Source: Actinomycetes bacterium
GTDB taxonomy: Bacteria > Actinomycetota > Acidimicrobiia > Acidimicrobiales > Acidimicrobiaceae
Reading direction: 5' to 3'
DNA length: 36,245 nt
NCBI GenBank assembly: GCA_021785255.1
Contig: JAJYGA010000165.1
Coordinates: forward strand, 1,132 to 37,376
The translations under genes were made by a program, and so were the position numbers. Shown piece after piece: positions 7,905-16,041 of this stretch (its first letter is position 1; each line of letters opens with the position of its first letter). A model generated the notes under the pieces. The model ran no database searches and was not told where the DNA came from. It saw nothing but the letters and a program-made list of their open reading frames with translations.

Positions 7905-8933
7905 ATGAGCAGCAAAGAGTTCTCTACAGTTGAAGTGTCTTTGGGGGATCGTAGCTATCCAGTAGTTGTCGGATATGACTTGTTTGCCGAGATCGATAGG
8001 TACGTATCTAGCCGCTATGAAAAAGTCGCTGTCATTACGCAGGCGGAGATTCCTTGGCAACTAGATCTTTCCGTAGAATTTGAGGTCTTTACGATTCCCG
8101 GAGGCGAAGACGCTAAGAGCTTGCGGGTCGTTGATGAGGTAAGTTCAAAGCTAGCCCAATTTGGATTGAAGCGTAATCACTTGATCGTTGCGCTTGGGGG
8201 CGGAGTAGTTACTGACTTGGGAGGATTTGTGGCCTCCACTTACTATCGAGGTATGGACTACATGAACGTCGCTACGACTCTGCTTGGAATGGTTGACGCA
8301 GCGATTGGAGGCAAAACGGCGGTGAACTTGCGAGAGGGAAAGAACCTAGTGGGTTCTTTCTGGCAGCCAAAGGCCGTATTTTGTGACCTTGAGACTCTCA
8401 AGACTCTTCCTGAGAGCCAAAGAAGATCTGGTTTTGGTGAGATGGCCAAGTACTCCTTTTTGTCATCGTATACTTTGCAAGACTTGAGTCTTATGGATCA
8501 GGTTACAAAGTGTATTGAGATCAAAGCCGGCTACGTTGCGAGTGATGAACGCGAAGGTGGACGTAGAGCACTCCTAAATTATGGCCATACACTTGGCCAC
8601 GCAATTGAGGCACAAGGTTTCGATCGTTCACTAACACAACGACTAACCCATGGTGAAGCCGTGGCAGTTGGAATTTATTTCGCGGCGAAGTTGGCACTTT
8701 CAATGGATCGGATAGATGAAACTCGATTAGAGGAACATTTGCAAGTGATTCACGGTTATGGTCTAAATGAACAGTTGCCCAATTGGATACAGAGGGACTC
8801 CCTTTTGGACTACATGAAAAGAGACAAGAAATCTACCGGCACCTTGACCTTTGTCCTCGATGGAAAGGAAGGTCTCGAAGTTGTCAGAGATATCAGTGAG
8901 TCAGTGGTTCAAGAGGTGCTAAGTGAGTTCTAG
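7905..8933 (+). CDS. aroB: 3-Dehydroquinate synthase
   Basis: Cyclises DAHP to 3-dehydroquinate with catalytic NAD and a divalent metal. The NAD-binding GGGVVTDLGGF lies around residues 100-110, followed by the substrate-binding GGKTAVN, and the metal ligands in LLNYGHTLGHAIE and LTHGEAVAVG. The length of 342 residues is typical. The ATG at 7905 is 13 bases beyond the aroK stop; only a weak purine run lies before it. Its tail overlaps the aroQ start by 11 bases, so the four aro genes form one transcriptional unit. Confidence 0.96.
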   Translation: MSSKEFSTVEVSLGDRSYPVVVGYDLFAEIDRYVSSRYEKVAVITQAEIPWQLDLSVEFEVFTIPGGEDAKSLRVVDEVSSKLAQFGLKRNHLIVALGGGVVTDLGGFVASTYYRGMDYMNVATTLLGMVDAAIGGKTAVNLREGKNLVGSFWQPKAVFCDLETLKTLPESQRRSGFGEMAKYSFLSSYTLQDLSLMDQVTKCIEIKAGYVASDEREGGRRALLNYGHTLGHAIEAQGFDRSLTQRLTHGEAVAVGIYFAAKLALSMDRIDETRLEEHLQVIHGYGLNEQLPNWIQRDSLLDYMKRDKKSTGTLTFVLDGKEGLEVVRDISESVVQEVLSEF

Positions 8934-9372
8934 TTCCATCATTCTCATGCACGGACCTAACTTGAATACGTTGGGGAAACGGCAGCCGGAGATCTACGGT
9001 AGCTATACGTTGGCAGACGTGGAAAAGATGGCGGCAGATAGCGCGGCAGAGATGGGCATGGATCTTGTGGCTATTCAGTCTAACTCTGAATCGCGGCTGG
9101 TCCAAGAGGTGCACCAGGCTAAAGGGATATATGGTGCAATCATTATTAACGCAGGGGCTTTGACTCATTACTCTTGGGCCCTAGCTGATGCATTGGCATA
9201 CTTTGATGGACCAGTCGTTGAGGTTCATATCACAAACACCTATGCTCGAGAGGCCTGGAGACATACTTCTGTCATATCTCCTTATGTAAGTGGAAGTATT
9301 TTAGGCTTTGGCGTAGATGGATATGAGCTTGCAATAAGAGCAGCAAAGCGCTTGTTGGCGAATGCTAACTAG
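8923..9372 (+). CDS. aroQ: Type II 3-dehydroquinate dehydratase
   Basis: Dehydrates 3-dehydroquinate to 3-dehydroshikimate by the type II (anti-elimination) route; the enzyme normally forms a dodecamer. The 149-residue length fits. Visible active-site residues are Arg20 and Tyr25 in LGKRQPEIYG, Asn76 in INAGALTHYS, His102 in EVHITN and the Arg in TYAREAWRH. The SNSES segment replaces the more common SNHEG, but the rest of the site is intact. It starts at GTG 8923 inside the end of aroB. It is the last gene of the aro unit before an unrelated membrane protein. Confidence 0.95.
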   Translation: MSSSSIILMHGPNLNTLGKRQPEIYGSYTLADVEKMAADSAAEMGMDLVAIQSNSESRLVQEVHQAKGIYGAIIINAGALTHYSWALADALAYFDGPVVEVHITNTYAREAWRHTSVISPYVSGSILGFGVDGYELAIRAAKRLLANAN

Positions 9373-9408
9373 TCTGCTCGCGGTAGTCTGTCCGGTAGTG
9401 TATTGTGG

Positions 9409-10080
9409 GTGGAAGTTGGTAGATCAGAGTTGAAAACCTATAGGGCGGCAGATCCAAAGAAAGATCCTTCGGAAGTAGCGGAGGAGCGACGTAGGAAACT
9501 TCGGCGCAGCTGGGGTCTAATAGTTTTGGTGATTGCGTTAGTTGCAGTCGTGCTTTCCAATCTCCCTCAGTCGTCGACAACTTCATCAAAACAAGCCGAT
9601 ATGAAGGCGATGATGAGTCAGGTCCATTTTGATCTCCTCGGCTGTAACCAGGCGCTCTTGGATGCTTTTGACGCCCTTCAAGCGGTTCAGAACCATACGG
9701 CAAAGAACTTAAAGACGGCGGACACCATTCTTTCTCAGGATCTTGCGGAGTGTACGATTGTAAACTCCGATCTCAACAACCTGGCATCTTATGTTCCAAC
9801 AGGTGATCTCATTCGACTTAACGTACAGCCGGCGCTAAATGACTACTACAACTGGGCTTTCCCAAATGCGTCAGCTATCATCTCCTACATTACTGATCTC
9901 ACCAAGTACCCTAACGATCCGATATACATTGCCAAGATAAAAAGTCGATTTCAAGTGATGGCTTATGACCTTCGCTCGGCTAACTCAGTCATTGCCGCTG
10001 CGTGCAACCAAATCCATCTTGCGCCTATATCTATAACCCTTTTTAGTCTCAAGGATGTTCCCAAAGGCGTGCTGTCTTAG
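9409..10080 (+). CDS. Unknown single-pass membrane protein
   Basis: I do not recognise this family. From the GTG at 9409 (a TTG at 9403 is an equal alternative) the protein is about 223 residues: a charged N-terminus with the basic run EERRRKLRRSWG, one membrane helix (roughly 36-53, GLIVLVIALVAVVLSNL), and a long extracytoplasmic part predicted to be mostly alpha-helical, with Cys in LLGCNQ, AECTIV and AACNQI. The helix-rich repeats of similar length suggest a four-helix-bundle sensor-like or scaffold domain, but no known motif is seen. It begins about 36 bases after aroQ and ends facing nusB on the other strand, so it may be the last gene of the aro transcript. Confidence 0.7.
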   Translation: MEVGRSELKTYRAADPKKDPSEVAEERRRKLRRSWGLIVLVIALVAVVLSNLPQSSTTSSKQADMKAMMSQVHFDLLGCNQALLDAFDALQAVQNHTAKNLKTADTILSQDLAECTIVNSDLNNLASYVPTGDLIRLNVQPALNDYYNWAFPNASAIISYITDLTKYPNDPIYIAKIKSRFQVMAYDLRSANSVIAAACNQIHLAPISITLFSLKDVPKGVLS

Positions 10081-10125
10081 GGTAATTCAACGGTCGGGTT
10101 TTAGCTGGAGTTGCCGCTCGTCCTG

Positions 10126-10539
10126 TCAAGTTTCACAGGCGTGAGACTCTAAGTCTCTTTGAACCTCAGCCAAGACTCCGTTTATGAATCGACCGGAGTC
10201 CTCGGTGGAGAAGGTTTTGGCGAGTTCAACCGCTTCAGATATTGCAATCGCGGGTGTGACATCGCTACAGTGGATCAACTCGTAGATAGAGAGTCTGAGA
10301 ATATTTCTATCCAAGCTCGGCAGCCTTCCAAGCTCCCAATTGGTTAGGTGTTTTGAGCACATGGAATCTATCTCTTCAAGATGATGGTCCACGCCAAGGA
10401 CTCGCTGGGAGACGAAGTCAGATTCAGGTACTTCGGACCTTGTCAGGGTCTCTTTGATCGGTATTTTTAGGATCTCGGCCTGATAAAGGAGCGACATGAT
10501 GCGCTCGCGTTCAGCCCTTCTGATCTCAACGTTGTCCAT
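10126..10539 (-). CDS. nusB: Transcription antitermination factor NusB
   Basis: A 137-residue all-helical protein that binds boxA RNA with NusE (ribosomal protein S10) in rRNA antitermination. It starts with RRAERERIMSLLYQAEI, close to the family's RR.AR..A...LYQ.E pattern, and ends with the conserved LPSLDRNILRLSIYELIH, PAIAISEAVELAKTFSTEDSGRFINGVLA core. The ATG at 10539 is nine bases from the efp stop codon, so the two genes are cotranscribed. In other actinobacteria the order efp-nusB leads directly into pyrR; here nusB points away from pyrR, which lies 11 kb away. Confidence 0.94.
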   Translation of the reverse strand: MDNVEIRRAERERIMSLLYQAEILKIPIKETLTRSEVPESDFVSQRVLGVDHHLEEIDSMCSKHLTNWELGRLPSLDRNILRLSIYELIHCSDVTPAIAISEAVELAKTFSTEDSGRFINGVLAEVQRDLESHACET

Positions 10540-10548
10540 AAATATACA

Positions 10549-11115
10549 CTAGGCCCGGGTTATGTATTCACCCGTTCGGGTGTCTACCTTTACCCGGTCG
10601 CCGGGATTGACAAACAAGGGTACTTGGATTACGAGTCCGGTCTCTAAAGTGGCAGGTTTTCGTGCTCCAGACACGCGATCGCCTTGGAGTCCTGGGTCAG
10701 TCTCAGCGATGGTGAGTTCTACAGAGGCAGGAAGCTCCGACGCAACTACTTGACCCTCGTACATCGATAAGGCAATTGAGTCACCTTCTTTCATGTAAGA
10801 GACTGCAGAGCCGATTACAGACTTATCTACCTGAAGCTGATCGTAGCTAGAGGTGTCCATAAAAACGTAGTGGTCTCCCTCCCGATAGAGGAACTGCATC
10901 TCTCTTTTTTCAATGATGGCTTGGTCCATCTTCTCGTCGGCACGATACGTTCGTTCAAGCACCTGTCCTGTTTTAAGATTCTTGAGTTTCGTACGAACAA
11001 AAGCTCCACCTTTGCCAGGCTTTACGTGTTGAAACTCGACAATTGTGAAGAGGCCCTCTGAAAGTTCCAAGGTCATTCCGTTTTTGAAGTCATTTGTTGA
11101 TGTTGAGATAGCCAT
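10549..11115 (-). CDS. efp: Translation elongation factor P
   Basis: EF-P helps ribosomes through consecutive prolines. The 188-residue length and three-domain layout are normal. The tip of domain I reads KPGKGGAFV with Lys35 at the position that is modified in enterobacteria and left unmodified in many actinobacteria; the surrounding Gly-Gly-Ala form is the usual actinobacterial one. No EpmA/EpmB-type modifier gene is nearby. The second domain (QFLYREGDHYVFMDTSSYDQ) and third domain (GDRVSGARKPATLETG, PGDRVKVDTRTGEYI) are well conserved. It lies downstream of the M24 peptidase gene after a gap of about 100 bases and just upstream of nusB. Confidence 0.97.
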   Translation of the reverse strand: MAISTSTNDFKNGMTLELSEGLFTIVEFQHVKPGKGGAFVRTKLKNLKTGQVLERTYRADEKMDQAIIEKREMQFLYREGDHYVFMDTSSYDQLQVDKSVIGSAVSYMKEGDSIALSMYEGQVVASELPASVELTIAETDPGLQGDRVSGARKPATLETGLVIQVPLFVNPGDRVKVDTRTGEYITRA

Positions 11116-11217
11116 AGTTGCCTCGTGATTGATCGTTATTATTTTGGCTTTAGTTTAGTGATGCTGGCACGGCTATTAGACATCTGAATGAATCCATGAC
11201 GCAGGGGTGTCTCTTGA

Positions 11218-12336
11218 CTAGGTGAGAATCCAATCTTTGTCTATCTTGGTCAACGCTCTCGCACTCTCTTTGGTCACGACCAAGGTGTCTTCGATGCGCA
11301 CCCCGAACTCGCCGGGGATATAGACACCTGGTTCAACGGTAATGACGTAACCTAAGTCCAATGCCGATTCATTGCGTGCGGAGATAAAAGGATCTTCATG
11401 TATCTCCAAGCCTACGCCGTGTCCGAGACCATGATTGAACCGATGCTCAAGATCTTTTGTTCTCAGCACGTCTCTAGCTGTTTCGTCTAGTGTCTTGCCC
11501 AGAGCGTTTTCCTTGGTGAGTGCGATCACTTTGCGCTGAGCTTCACTAACTAGTTCGAAGACCTCAGCCGCAAATGCAGTGGGTTCACCAATGGAGTATG
11601 TTCGCGTGCAGTCGGAGTGATAGCCCATGAAGGTTGCACCAAAGTCCACTACAACAATGTCTCCTTCTGTAATTGTCTTTTGCGTGGGGTGTCCATGAGG
11701 TAGCGAAGATCTTGAGCCGCTGGCAACTATGGATGCAAAGGATCTCTCGTCGGCACCGAGTTTCATCATCTGGTACTCTAACTCAATCGCAAAGTCTCGT
11801 TCTGAGACTCTTTCAAGGAGTAGACCCTTGACATTTGAGAGGGCTTGATCGGCTATCTCACAAGCTCTCTCAATCGCATATATCTCGGTGTCGTCTTTTT
11901 TCCGTCTGAGTGTTTCTACGATACCTTGGGAAGGTACGGTACTTATGTGGGTAGCTAAAAAGGTGCGAATATCCTCCAGCGTTGATACGGTCAGATCTGA
12001 AGCCTCAATCAGTAAGTTCCTGATGTCGTGTCTGAGCACCTCTGAGCCAACCTGCTCTAGCAACTTCGGCCCCTGGGGATTGCTAACAGAGATGGTTGTA
12101 TCGTCACAGTCAGAGTCCGTCAGTTCGATTGTGGCCTGTTCCCCGTAACGTCCGTCTGTGAAGAATATGGAAGGTAGATCTGAGTGAGCAAAAACCAATA
12201 GAGATCCATTCGACCCAGTAAAACCGGTCAAATACCTGACATTTACCCGTTTTGATATAAAGATAGCTTCATCTTTACGCTGTTGAAGAAGATTTTTTAG
12301 AACTTTGATACGATTTTTTGTCTTTATGGGTCTCAT
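11218..12336 (-). CDS. M24 family metallopeptidase (Xaa-Pro aminopeptidase/dipeptidase)
   Basis: A 372-residue cytosolic peptidase of the creatinase/prolidase fold. The N-terminal non-catalytic domain (about 1-125) contains NVRYLTGFTGSNG and FFTDGRYGEQA. In the catalytic domain the dinuclear metal ligands can be placed: Asp in VVDFGATFMGYHSDCTRTY (two aspartates), His in NHGLGHGVGLEIHEDP, Glu in VITVEPGVY and Glu in GVRIEDTLVV. Such genes (often called pepQ or pepP) sit before efp in many actinobacteria and release N-terminal residues before proline, a loose functional link with EF-P. The ATG at 12336 is the only likely start. A divergent intergenic region separates it from ctaB. Confidence 0.92.
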   Translation of the reverse strand: MRPIKTKNRIKVLKNLLQQRKDEAIFISKRVNVRYLTGFTGSNGSLLVFAHSDLPSIFFTDGRYGEQATIELTDSDCDDTTISVSNPQGPKLLEQVGSEVLRHDIRNLLIEASDLTVSTLEDIRTFLATHISTVPSQGIVETLRRKKDDTEIYAIERACEIADQALSNVKGLLLERVSERDFAIELEYQMMKLGADERSFASIVASGSRSSLPHGHPTQKTITEGDIVVVDFGATFMGYHSDCTRTYSIGEPTAFAAEVFELVSEAQRKVIALTKENALGKTLDETARDVLRTKDLEHRFNHGLGHGVGLEIHEDPFISARNESALDLGYVITVEPGVYIPGEFGVRIEDTLVVTKESARALTKIDKDWILT

Positions 12337-12404
12337 TCCTTGGTTTTTTCTGTTAACTTTCTAAGTAGGATTATCGCTTTACTTTCAGACTAATGTTTCT
12401 TTAC

Positions 12405-12449
12405 CTTTCTATAACTTTACTCACAGGCTAAAGTGGAGAATATAGAAAG
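12405..12449. promoter_or_regulatory. Interrupted inverted repeat in the pepQ-ctaB divergent region
   Basis: CTTTCTATA (12405-12413) is the exact reverse complement of TATAGAAAG (12441-12449), and immediately inside ACTTTA (12414-12419) is the exact reverse complement of TAAAGT (12429-12434). Six unpaired bases (12435-12440) interrupt the right arm. It could be a dyad operator, with the two half-sites centred about 36 bases apart, or an RNA hairpin in the ctaB leader. No T-run follows, so a terminator is unlikely. Confidence 0.55.
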
Positions 12450-12503
12450 TTCTACTCGGGCAGTAAGCGGTTTTGTGGTAGCTGGTTGGAAAGTGTAGGG
12501 TAA

Positions 12504-13409
12504 ATGGATACGTTTATAACGGCGTCAAAGGCAGTGCCTATCTCGCGCCAGGTTCGGGGCTATGTTGCCCTTACCAAACCACGCATTATTGAGCTGCTTC
12601 TAATTACGACCGTTCCTGCGATGGTGGTTGCAAAAGGTGGCGTCCCATCTTTATGGAAGATGGCGATAACGGTGATTGGCGGGACTCTAGCAGCTGGTGG
12701 TGCAAACGCAGTTAACATGTGGTTTGATCGAGACATCGATGCGGTTATGAAAAGGACGCAGCATAGGCCCTTGGTCACAGGAGAAGTGACGCCCACCGGT
12801 GCTTTAGTCTTTGCGGTGGCGCTAGAGGTGATAGCGTTCTCGCTGCTTTATACAGGAGACAATCTGCTCTCCGCGATCCTGGCTCTCTCTGCTGCCTTTT
12901 TCTATATTTTTATCTATACTTTGTGGCTGAAGCGGTCGACATCTCAAAATATTGTGATCGGTGGAGCCGCTGGCGCAGTGCCTGTACTTGTCGGCTGGGC
13001 TGCCATACAAAACAACATTACCCTTGCCTCTTTGTTGATGTTCCTCATCATCTTTTTATGGACACCACCACATTTTTGGGCCTTGGCATTTAGATATAAA
13101 GAAGACTACTCCAAGGCGAATGTGCCGATGATGCCTTCGGTTAGGTCTATGCGTTCGACCACTATCCAAATTATGGTATATACAGTGGTCTTAACGGCTG
13201 TGACCTTGCTCCTTGGCCCGGTGGCACACTTGGGGCTTTTGTATGATGCTGCTGCATTGGCTCTTGGGGCAGGATTTTTTGGCTACTCCTATCGACTCTA
13301 CAGATCTGAGAGTCCTAAGGTGGCCATGAGAGTATTTTCGTATTCGATCACATATTTAATGTTACTTTTCATCTTTATGGGGGTGGATGTACTTGTCTAC
13401 CACGTATGA
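12504..13409 (+). CDS. ctaB: Protohaem IX farnesyltransferase (haem O synthase)
   Basis: A polytopic membrane prenyltransferase that adds a farnesyl group to haem b to make haem O, the precursor of haem A for the oxidase encoded downstream. At 301 residues it has the UbiA-family motif NMWFDRDIDAVMKRT (Asn71, Asp75, Asp79), YTLWLKRSTSQNIVIGG, and the second acidic segment WTPPHFWALAFRYKEDY followed by NVPMMPSV, diagnostic of CtaB/CyoE. It starts at ATG 12504 with AGGG a few bases before. The next gene, a TlpA-like protein, overlaps its end. No ctaA (haem A synthase) is in the window, so whether the oxidase carries haem A or haem O cannot be told here. Confidence 0.96.
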   Translation: MDTFITASKAVPISRQVRGYVALTKPRIIELLLITTVPAMVVAKGGVPSLWKMAITVIGGTLAAGGANAVNMWFDRDIDAVMKRTQHRPLVTGEVTPTGALVFAVALEVIAFSLLYTGDNLLSAILALSAAFFYIFIYTLWLKRSTSQNIVIGGAAGAVPVLVGWAAIQNNITLASLLMFLIIFLWTPPHFWALAFRYKEDYSKANVPMMPSVRSMRSTTIQIMVYTVVLTAVTLLLGPVAHLGLLYDAAALALGAGFFGYSYRLYRSESPKVAMRVFSYSITYLMLLFIFMGVDVLVYHV

Positions 13410-14043
13410 AGAACGAACTACGGTGAACCCCGAGCCTTCCATTTTGCCCACTACGGCACTCCTGAACTCTCCTAAGAAGATCATTGGAATGGTTCTGCTG
13501 GTGACAGCAGCGTTTGGTGTCGTGTTTGCGGTGTACCTTTCAACGGTTGTAGTTAAGTCCAAAGGTGCCACTAAGAATCTGATAGCCAGTGCGTCTGGAA
13601 CAACACTTACGGGTCCGTTGCAAGGAAAACAACTTCCAAGCTTCTCACTTCCTGGTCTACAAGGCCCTAGCAGCATCAGTTCGACTCTAATCTCAGGCAA
13701 GCCGACCGTAATAAACTTTTTTGCCTCATGGTGTACTTCATGTCAGGCAGAGATGGCCACTTTGGCATCCGCATCTAGGAGTTTCTCTCATAACGTTGCC
13801 TTTTTGGGCATAGATGAAAATGACACAGCCAGCTCTGCGACTAAGTTTCTTTCCAAGTACGGCGTTACATATCCGGTTGCGTTTGACCCTAAGGTTTCGC
13901 TGCAGGGACCGTTCAAGCTTGTTGGATTGCCAACCACGTTATTTGTTGAACCCAATGGAAAAATATATCGAGAGATCTTGGGCACGATGAGTAAGGGTGT
14001 TTTGACGCAAAACCTGAAAGCATTAGAAAAGGCTTCCAAGTAA
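13387..14043 (+). CDS. TlpA/ResA-like membrane-anchored thioredoxin
   Basis: A 218-residue protein with an N-terminal membrane helix (about 31-52), a linker and a thioredoxin fold on the outer face. FFASWCTSCQAEM holds the CxxC pair Cys116/Cys119, and GLPTTLFVEPNGKI contains the cis-proline loop and the following strand. The family reduces disulfides during cytochrome c or CuA-site assembly; lying between ctaB and the CuA subunit, it most plausibly keeps the CuA cysteines reduced or helps copper insertion. That role is an inference from context. The ATG at 13387 overlaps ctaB by 23 bases with GGGGGTGG just before it; a GTG at 13423 is a possible later start. Confidence 0.87.
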   Translation: MYLSTTYEERTTVNPEPSILPTTALLNSPKKIIGMVLLVTAAFGVVFAVYLSTVVVKSKGATKNLIASASGTTLTGPLQGKQLPSFSLPGLQGPSSISSTLISGKPTVINFFASWCTSCQAEMATLASASRSFSHNVAFLGIDENDTASSATKFLSKYGVTYPVAFDPKVSLQGPFKLVGLPTTLFVEPNGKIYREILGTMSKGVLTQNLKALEKASK

Positions 14044-14373
14044 ATGAGGGTTCAGATGCTTCAAACCATTGTTTGCTCTTGTCTAAAATTTTTTATGATA
14101 CAAAGATCTGGACACAATGATGTGTTCAAAGTTGAGATGGTCAAGGTTTCAAATCAGAGCACGGAGGGCCGAAAGCTCTGTAAGGATTCGGTTAGGCCGC
14201 TCTTAGGGGATCGTGAAATCCTCTTTGGTGTGGACTGCCGATGGGAGAGACTGAAGGAGTCCGTTGAGGGTCTTATGCGATCACTTTACGTTCCTTCGGT
14301 CACACGAGCAATGGATGCTCAATTCGTTCAGTACAAGCAAGGTAATTATTGGTTGACGCTAACTAACTACTAA
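14044..14373 (+). CDS. Doubtful small ORF between tlpA and the cupredoxin gene
   Basis: An open frame of 109 codons starts at the ATG immediately after the tlpA stop codon and ends 17 bases before the next gene. Its product matches no family I know: a short hydrophobic start with three Cys in all, then a charged middle and an aromatic end (QYKQGNYWLTLTNY). Codon choice in the second half looks like that of neighbours, which favours a real gene, and the abutting start favours coupling. Against it, there is no ribosome-binding site outside the tlpA end, no clear domain, and the region contains self-complementary segments (for example TGGACACA at 14109 with TGTGTTCA at 14121) that would suit an RNA leader. 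I give it low weight. Confidence 0.3.
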   Translation: MRVQMLQTIVCSCLKFFMIQRSGHNDVFKVEMVKVSNQSTEGRKLCKDSVRPLLGDREILFGVDCRWERLKESVEGLMRSLYVPSVTRAMDAQFVQYKQGNYWLTLTNY

Positions 14374-14390
14374 CTGAAAAGGGGGTTAGG

Positions 14391-15071
14391 TTGTCGAAAG
14401 GAGCACGAGCGGGTCTCGTCATAGTAGCCTTTGCGGCCGCCATCGGAATTATCCTGTTTGGTGTCTTTGGCTATCTACGGACAAGTCCGCCAGTGGTGTC
14501 AGCGGTCCCAGCTGCAACGCAGCCGAACACGGTTAATGTGACGATGCAGGTGGATGGTGCCGTTGGGGTAGGACCTCACCCTACGTGGGTGGGTTATTGG
14601 ATACAAGGAGCTAATGGACAGTACAAGCAAACGACGCTGTTTAAGGTTCCTGTGAATACATATGTGCATGTGAAGCTGTATGAGTACGACAGCGGTGGGC
14701 CAATTCGAAACCCTTATTGGGGTAAAGAGATAGGTACCGCTGGAAACGTCATTATCGTGAATGGACAGCCAGTTAGCCTGGTCAATTCATACGCGGGAAA
14801 TGGCGTGGCTCACAACTTTGATGTACCTGGTCTTGGCGTAAACGTTGCACTTCCTGGTGTAAATGGTAATGCTAAGAACTTCTGTAACGTAGGACCATGT
14901 AATCCAAGCGAAGCTCATAATCTCATTCAGTTCACCTTCTACTCAGGGAAAATCGTACACAACTACCGTTGGCAGTGCTTTGTTCCCTGTGGTCTTGGGT
15001 ATCTGACTGGTAACGGTGGACCTATGACGAGTATCGGTTATATGGCTGGATTTGTTCAGGTGGTGAAGTAG
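14391..15071 (+). CDS. Membrane-anchored cupredoxin with altered CuA-like site
   Basis: A 226-residue protein with one N-terminal membrane helix (about 8-28) and an extracytoplasmic beta-rich domain. Three features point to a cupredoxin: His141 in VAHNFDVPGLGV, the C-x3-C pair Cys196/Cys200 in WQCFVPCG, and a downstream Met212 in GGPM. In CuA the spacing is C-x3-C-x3-H-x2-M; here the residue at the His position is Tyr204 and Met comes five residues late. Two more cysteines lie in FCNVGPCNP. It may hold a mononuclear or modified copper centre and could serve as electron carrier to the oxidase or as a copper chaperone; function is inferred. The TTG at 14391 follows AAGGGGG, and the stop overlaps coxB by one base. 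Confidence 0.75.
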   Translation: MSKGARAGLVIVAFAAAIGIILFGVFGYLRTSPPVVSAVPAATQPNTVNVTMQVDGAVGVGPHPTWVGYWIQGANGQYKQTTLFKVPVNTYVHVKLYEYDSGGPIRNPYWGKEIGTAGNVIIVNGQPVSLVNSYAGNGVAHNFDVPGLGVNVALPGVNGNAKNFCNVGPCNPSEAHNLIQFTFYSGKIVHNYRWQCFVPCGLGYLTGNGGPMTSIGYMAGFVQVVK

Positions 15072-15955
15072 TGGCGCTTAAGACACAAGAAAGTGGTTCT
15101 CCAGCAGCGATAGCTAGAAAACACGGTATCCGAATTGTGGGTATCTGGTTTGTTCTATCGCTTATCACGGATCTAGTGGTTTGGTTTGTGTGGGGACCTC
15201 ATATGCCTCCTGGTACCATGACGACGAGTGCAGCGGGACAACAGTTTGACTTCAAAGTTCTTACTGTTATGTCAGTTCCGGTTTTGTTTATGGTTTGGGT
15301 GTATGGCGTATATGTAATTGTGAAGTTCCGTGATCGTGGAGACCATGAAGATGGATACTACGTGAAGGGTAATCGTAAAAGTCAAGCACTTTGGTATGCA
15401 GCTACGGCAGTCTTGGTTCTGTCGCTGGCGGGGTTTGGAACCTATGAGTTGGTTGTCCCAGCCGGTGCCGGTGTGGGTGAGGGACCCTCGCCCATTTGGA
15501 AGCCAGCGAATGCGAAACATATACTTCAAGTCCAAGTGATTGCGCAACAGTGGCGTTTCACATATCGTTGGCCACAGTTTGGTGGAATGGAGACTACGTC
15601 GTTGGTTCTTCCGGTAAATACGGAGATTCAATTCAACGTGACCTCCTTAGACGTTATCCATGACTTTTGGGCGTATCAGCTTGGAGTAAAAGCCGATGCT
15701 AACCCTGAGGTGAACAACGTCGCTTACACCAAGACGCAACAGACCGGTAGGTTTGTCGTGCGCTGTGACGAGCTGTGTGGAATATGGCATGGAGCCATGT
15801 ACAACTATGGAAACGTAGTGTCTCAAAATGCGTTTTATCAATGGGCTACCAGCATGCAAGCTAAGAACGCCTCTTTGACGAAGCTGTTGCCCAAGTATTC
15901 GACGGTATATGTTCCAAACGATAACGTCGTCGGCGGGCAGTACTTCAATGGCTAG
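15071..15955 (+). CDS. coxB: Cytochrome c oxidase subunit II
   Basis: Carries the binuclear CuA centre that receives electrons before they pass to haem a. All ligands are present: His197 in DVIHDFW, and Cys232, Glu234, Cys236, His240 and Met243 in CDELCGIWHGAM. The aromatic run needed for electron transfer appears as QWRFTYRWPQF. The 294-residue protein shows three hydrophobic segments (about 20-41, 61-84, 106-126); the last two are the canonical hairpin and the first may be an uncleaved signal or an extra helix. No haem c motif (CxxCH) is fused to the C-terminus. It starts at GTG 15071, coupled to the cupredoxin gene, and lies 86 bases before coxA. Confidence 0.95.
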   Translation: MALKTQESGSPAAIARKHGIRIVGIWFVLSLITDLVVWFVWGPHMPPGTMTTSAAGQQFDFKVLTVMSVPVLFMVWVYGVYVIVKFRDRGDHEDGYYVKGNRKSQALWYAATAVLVLSLAGFGTYELVVPAGAGVGEGPSPIWKPANAKHILQVQVIAQQWRFTYRWPQFGGMETTSLVLPVNTEIQFNVTSLDVIHDFWAYQLGVKADANPEVNNVAYTKTQQTGRFVVRCDELCGIWHGAMYNYGNVVSQNAFYQWATSMQAKNASLTKLLPKYSTVYVPNDNVVGGQYFNG

Positions 15956-16041
15956 GCGTGTTGCTTGTTTCGTAATAGAGATGGTGGATCAGTCCTCTTT
16001 CTCAAATTTGAATCTATCTCGTGAATGGGAGGAAAAAATTA

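Noticed and set aside
10122-10139. CCTGT/ACAGG hairpin at the nusB stop codon as a bidirectional terminator
   Set aside because: Five pairs only and no T-run on either strand.
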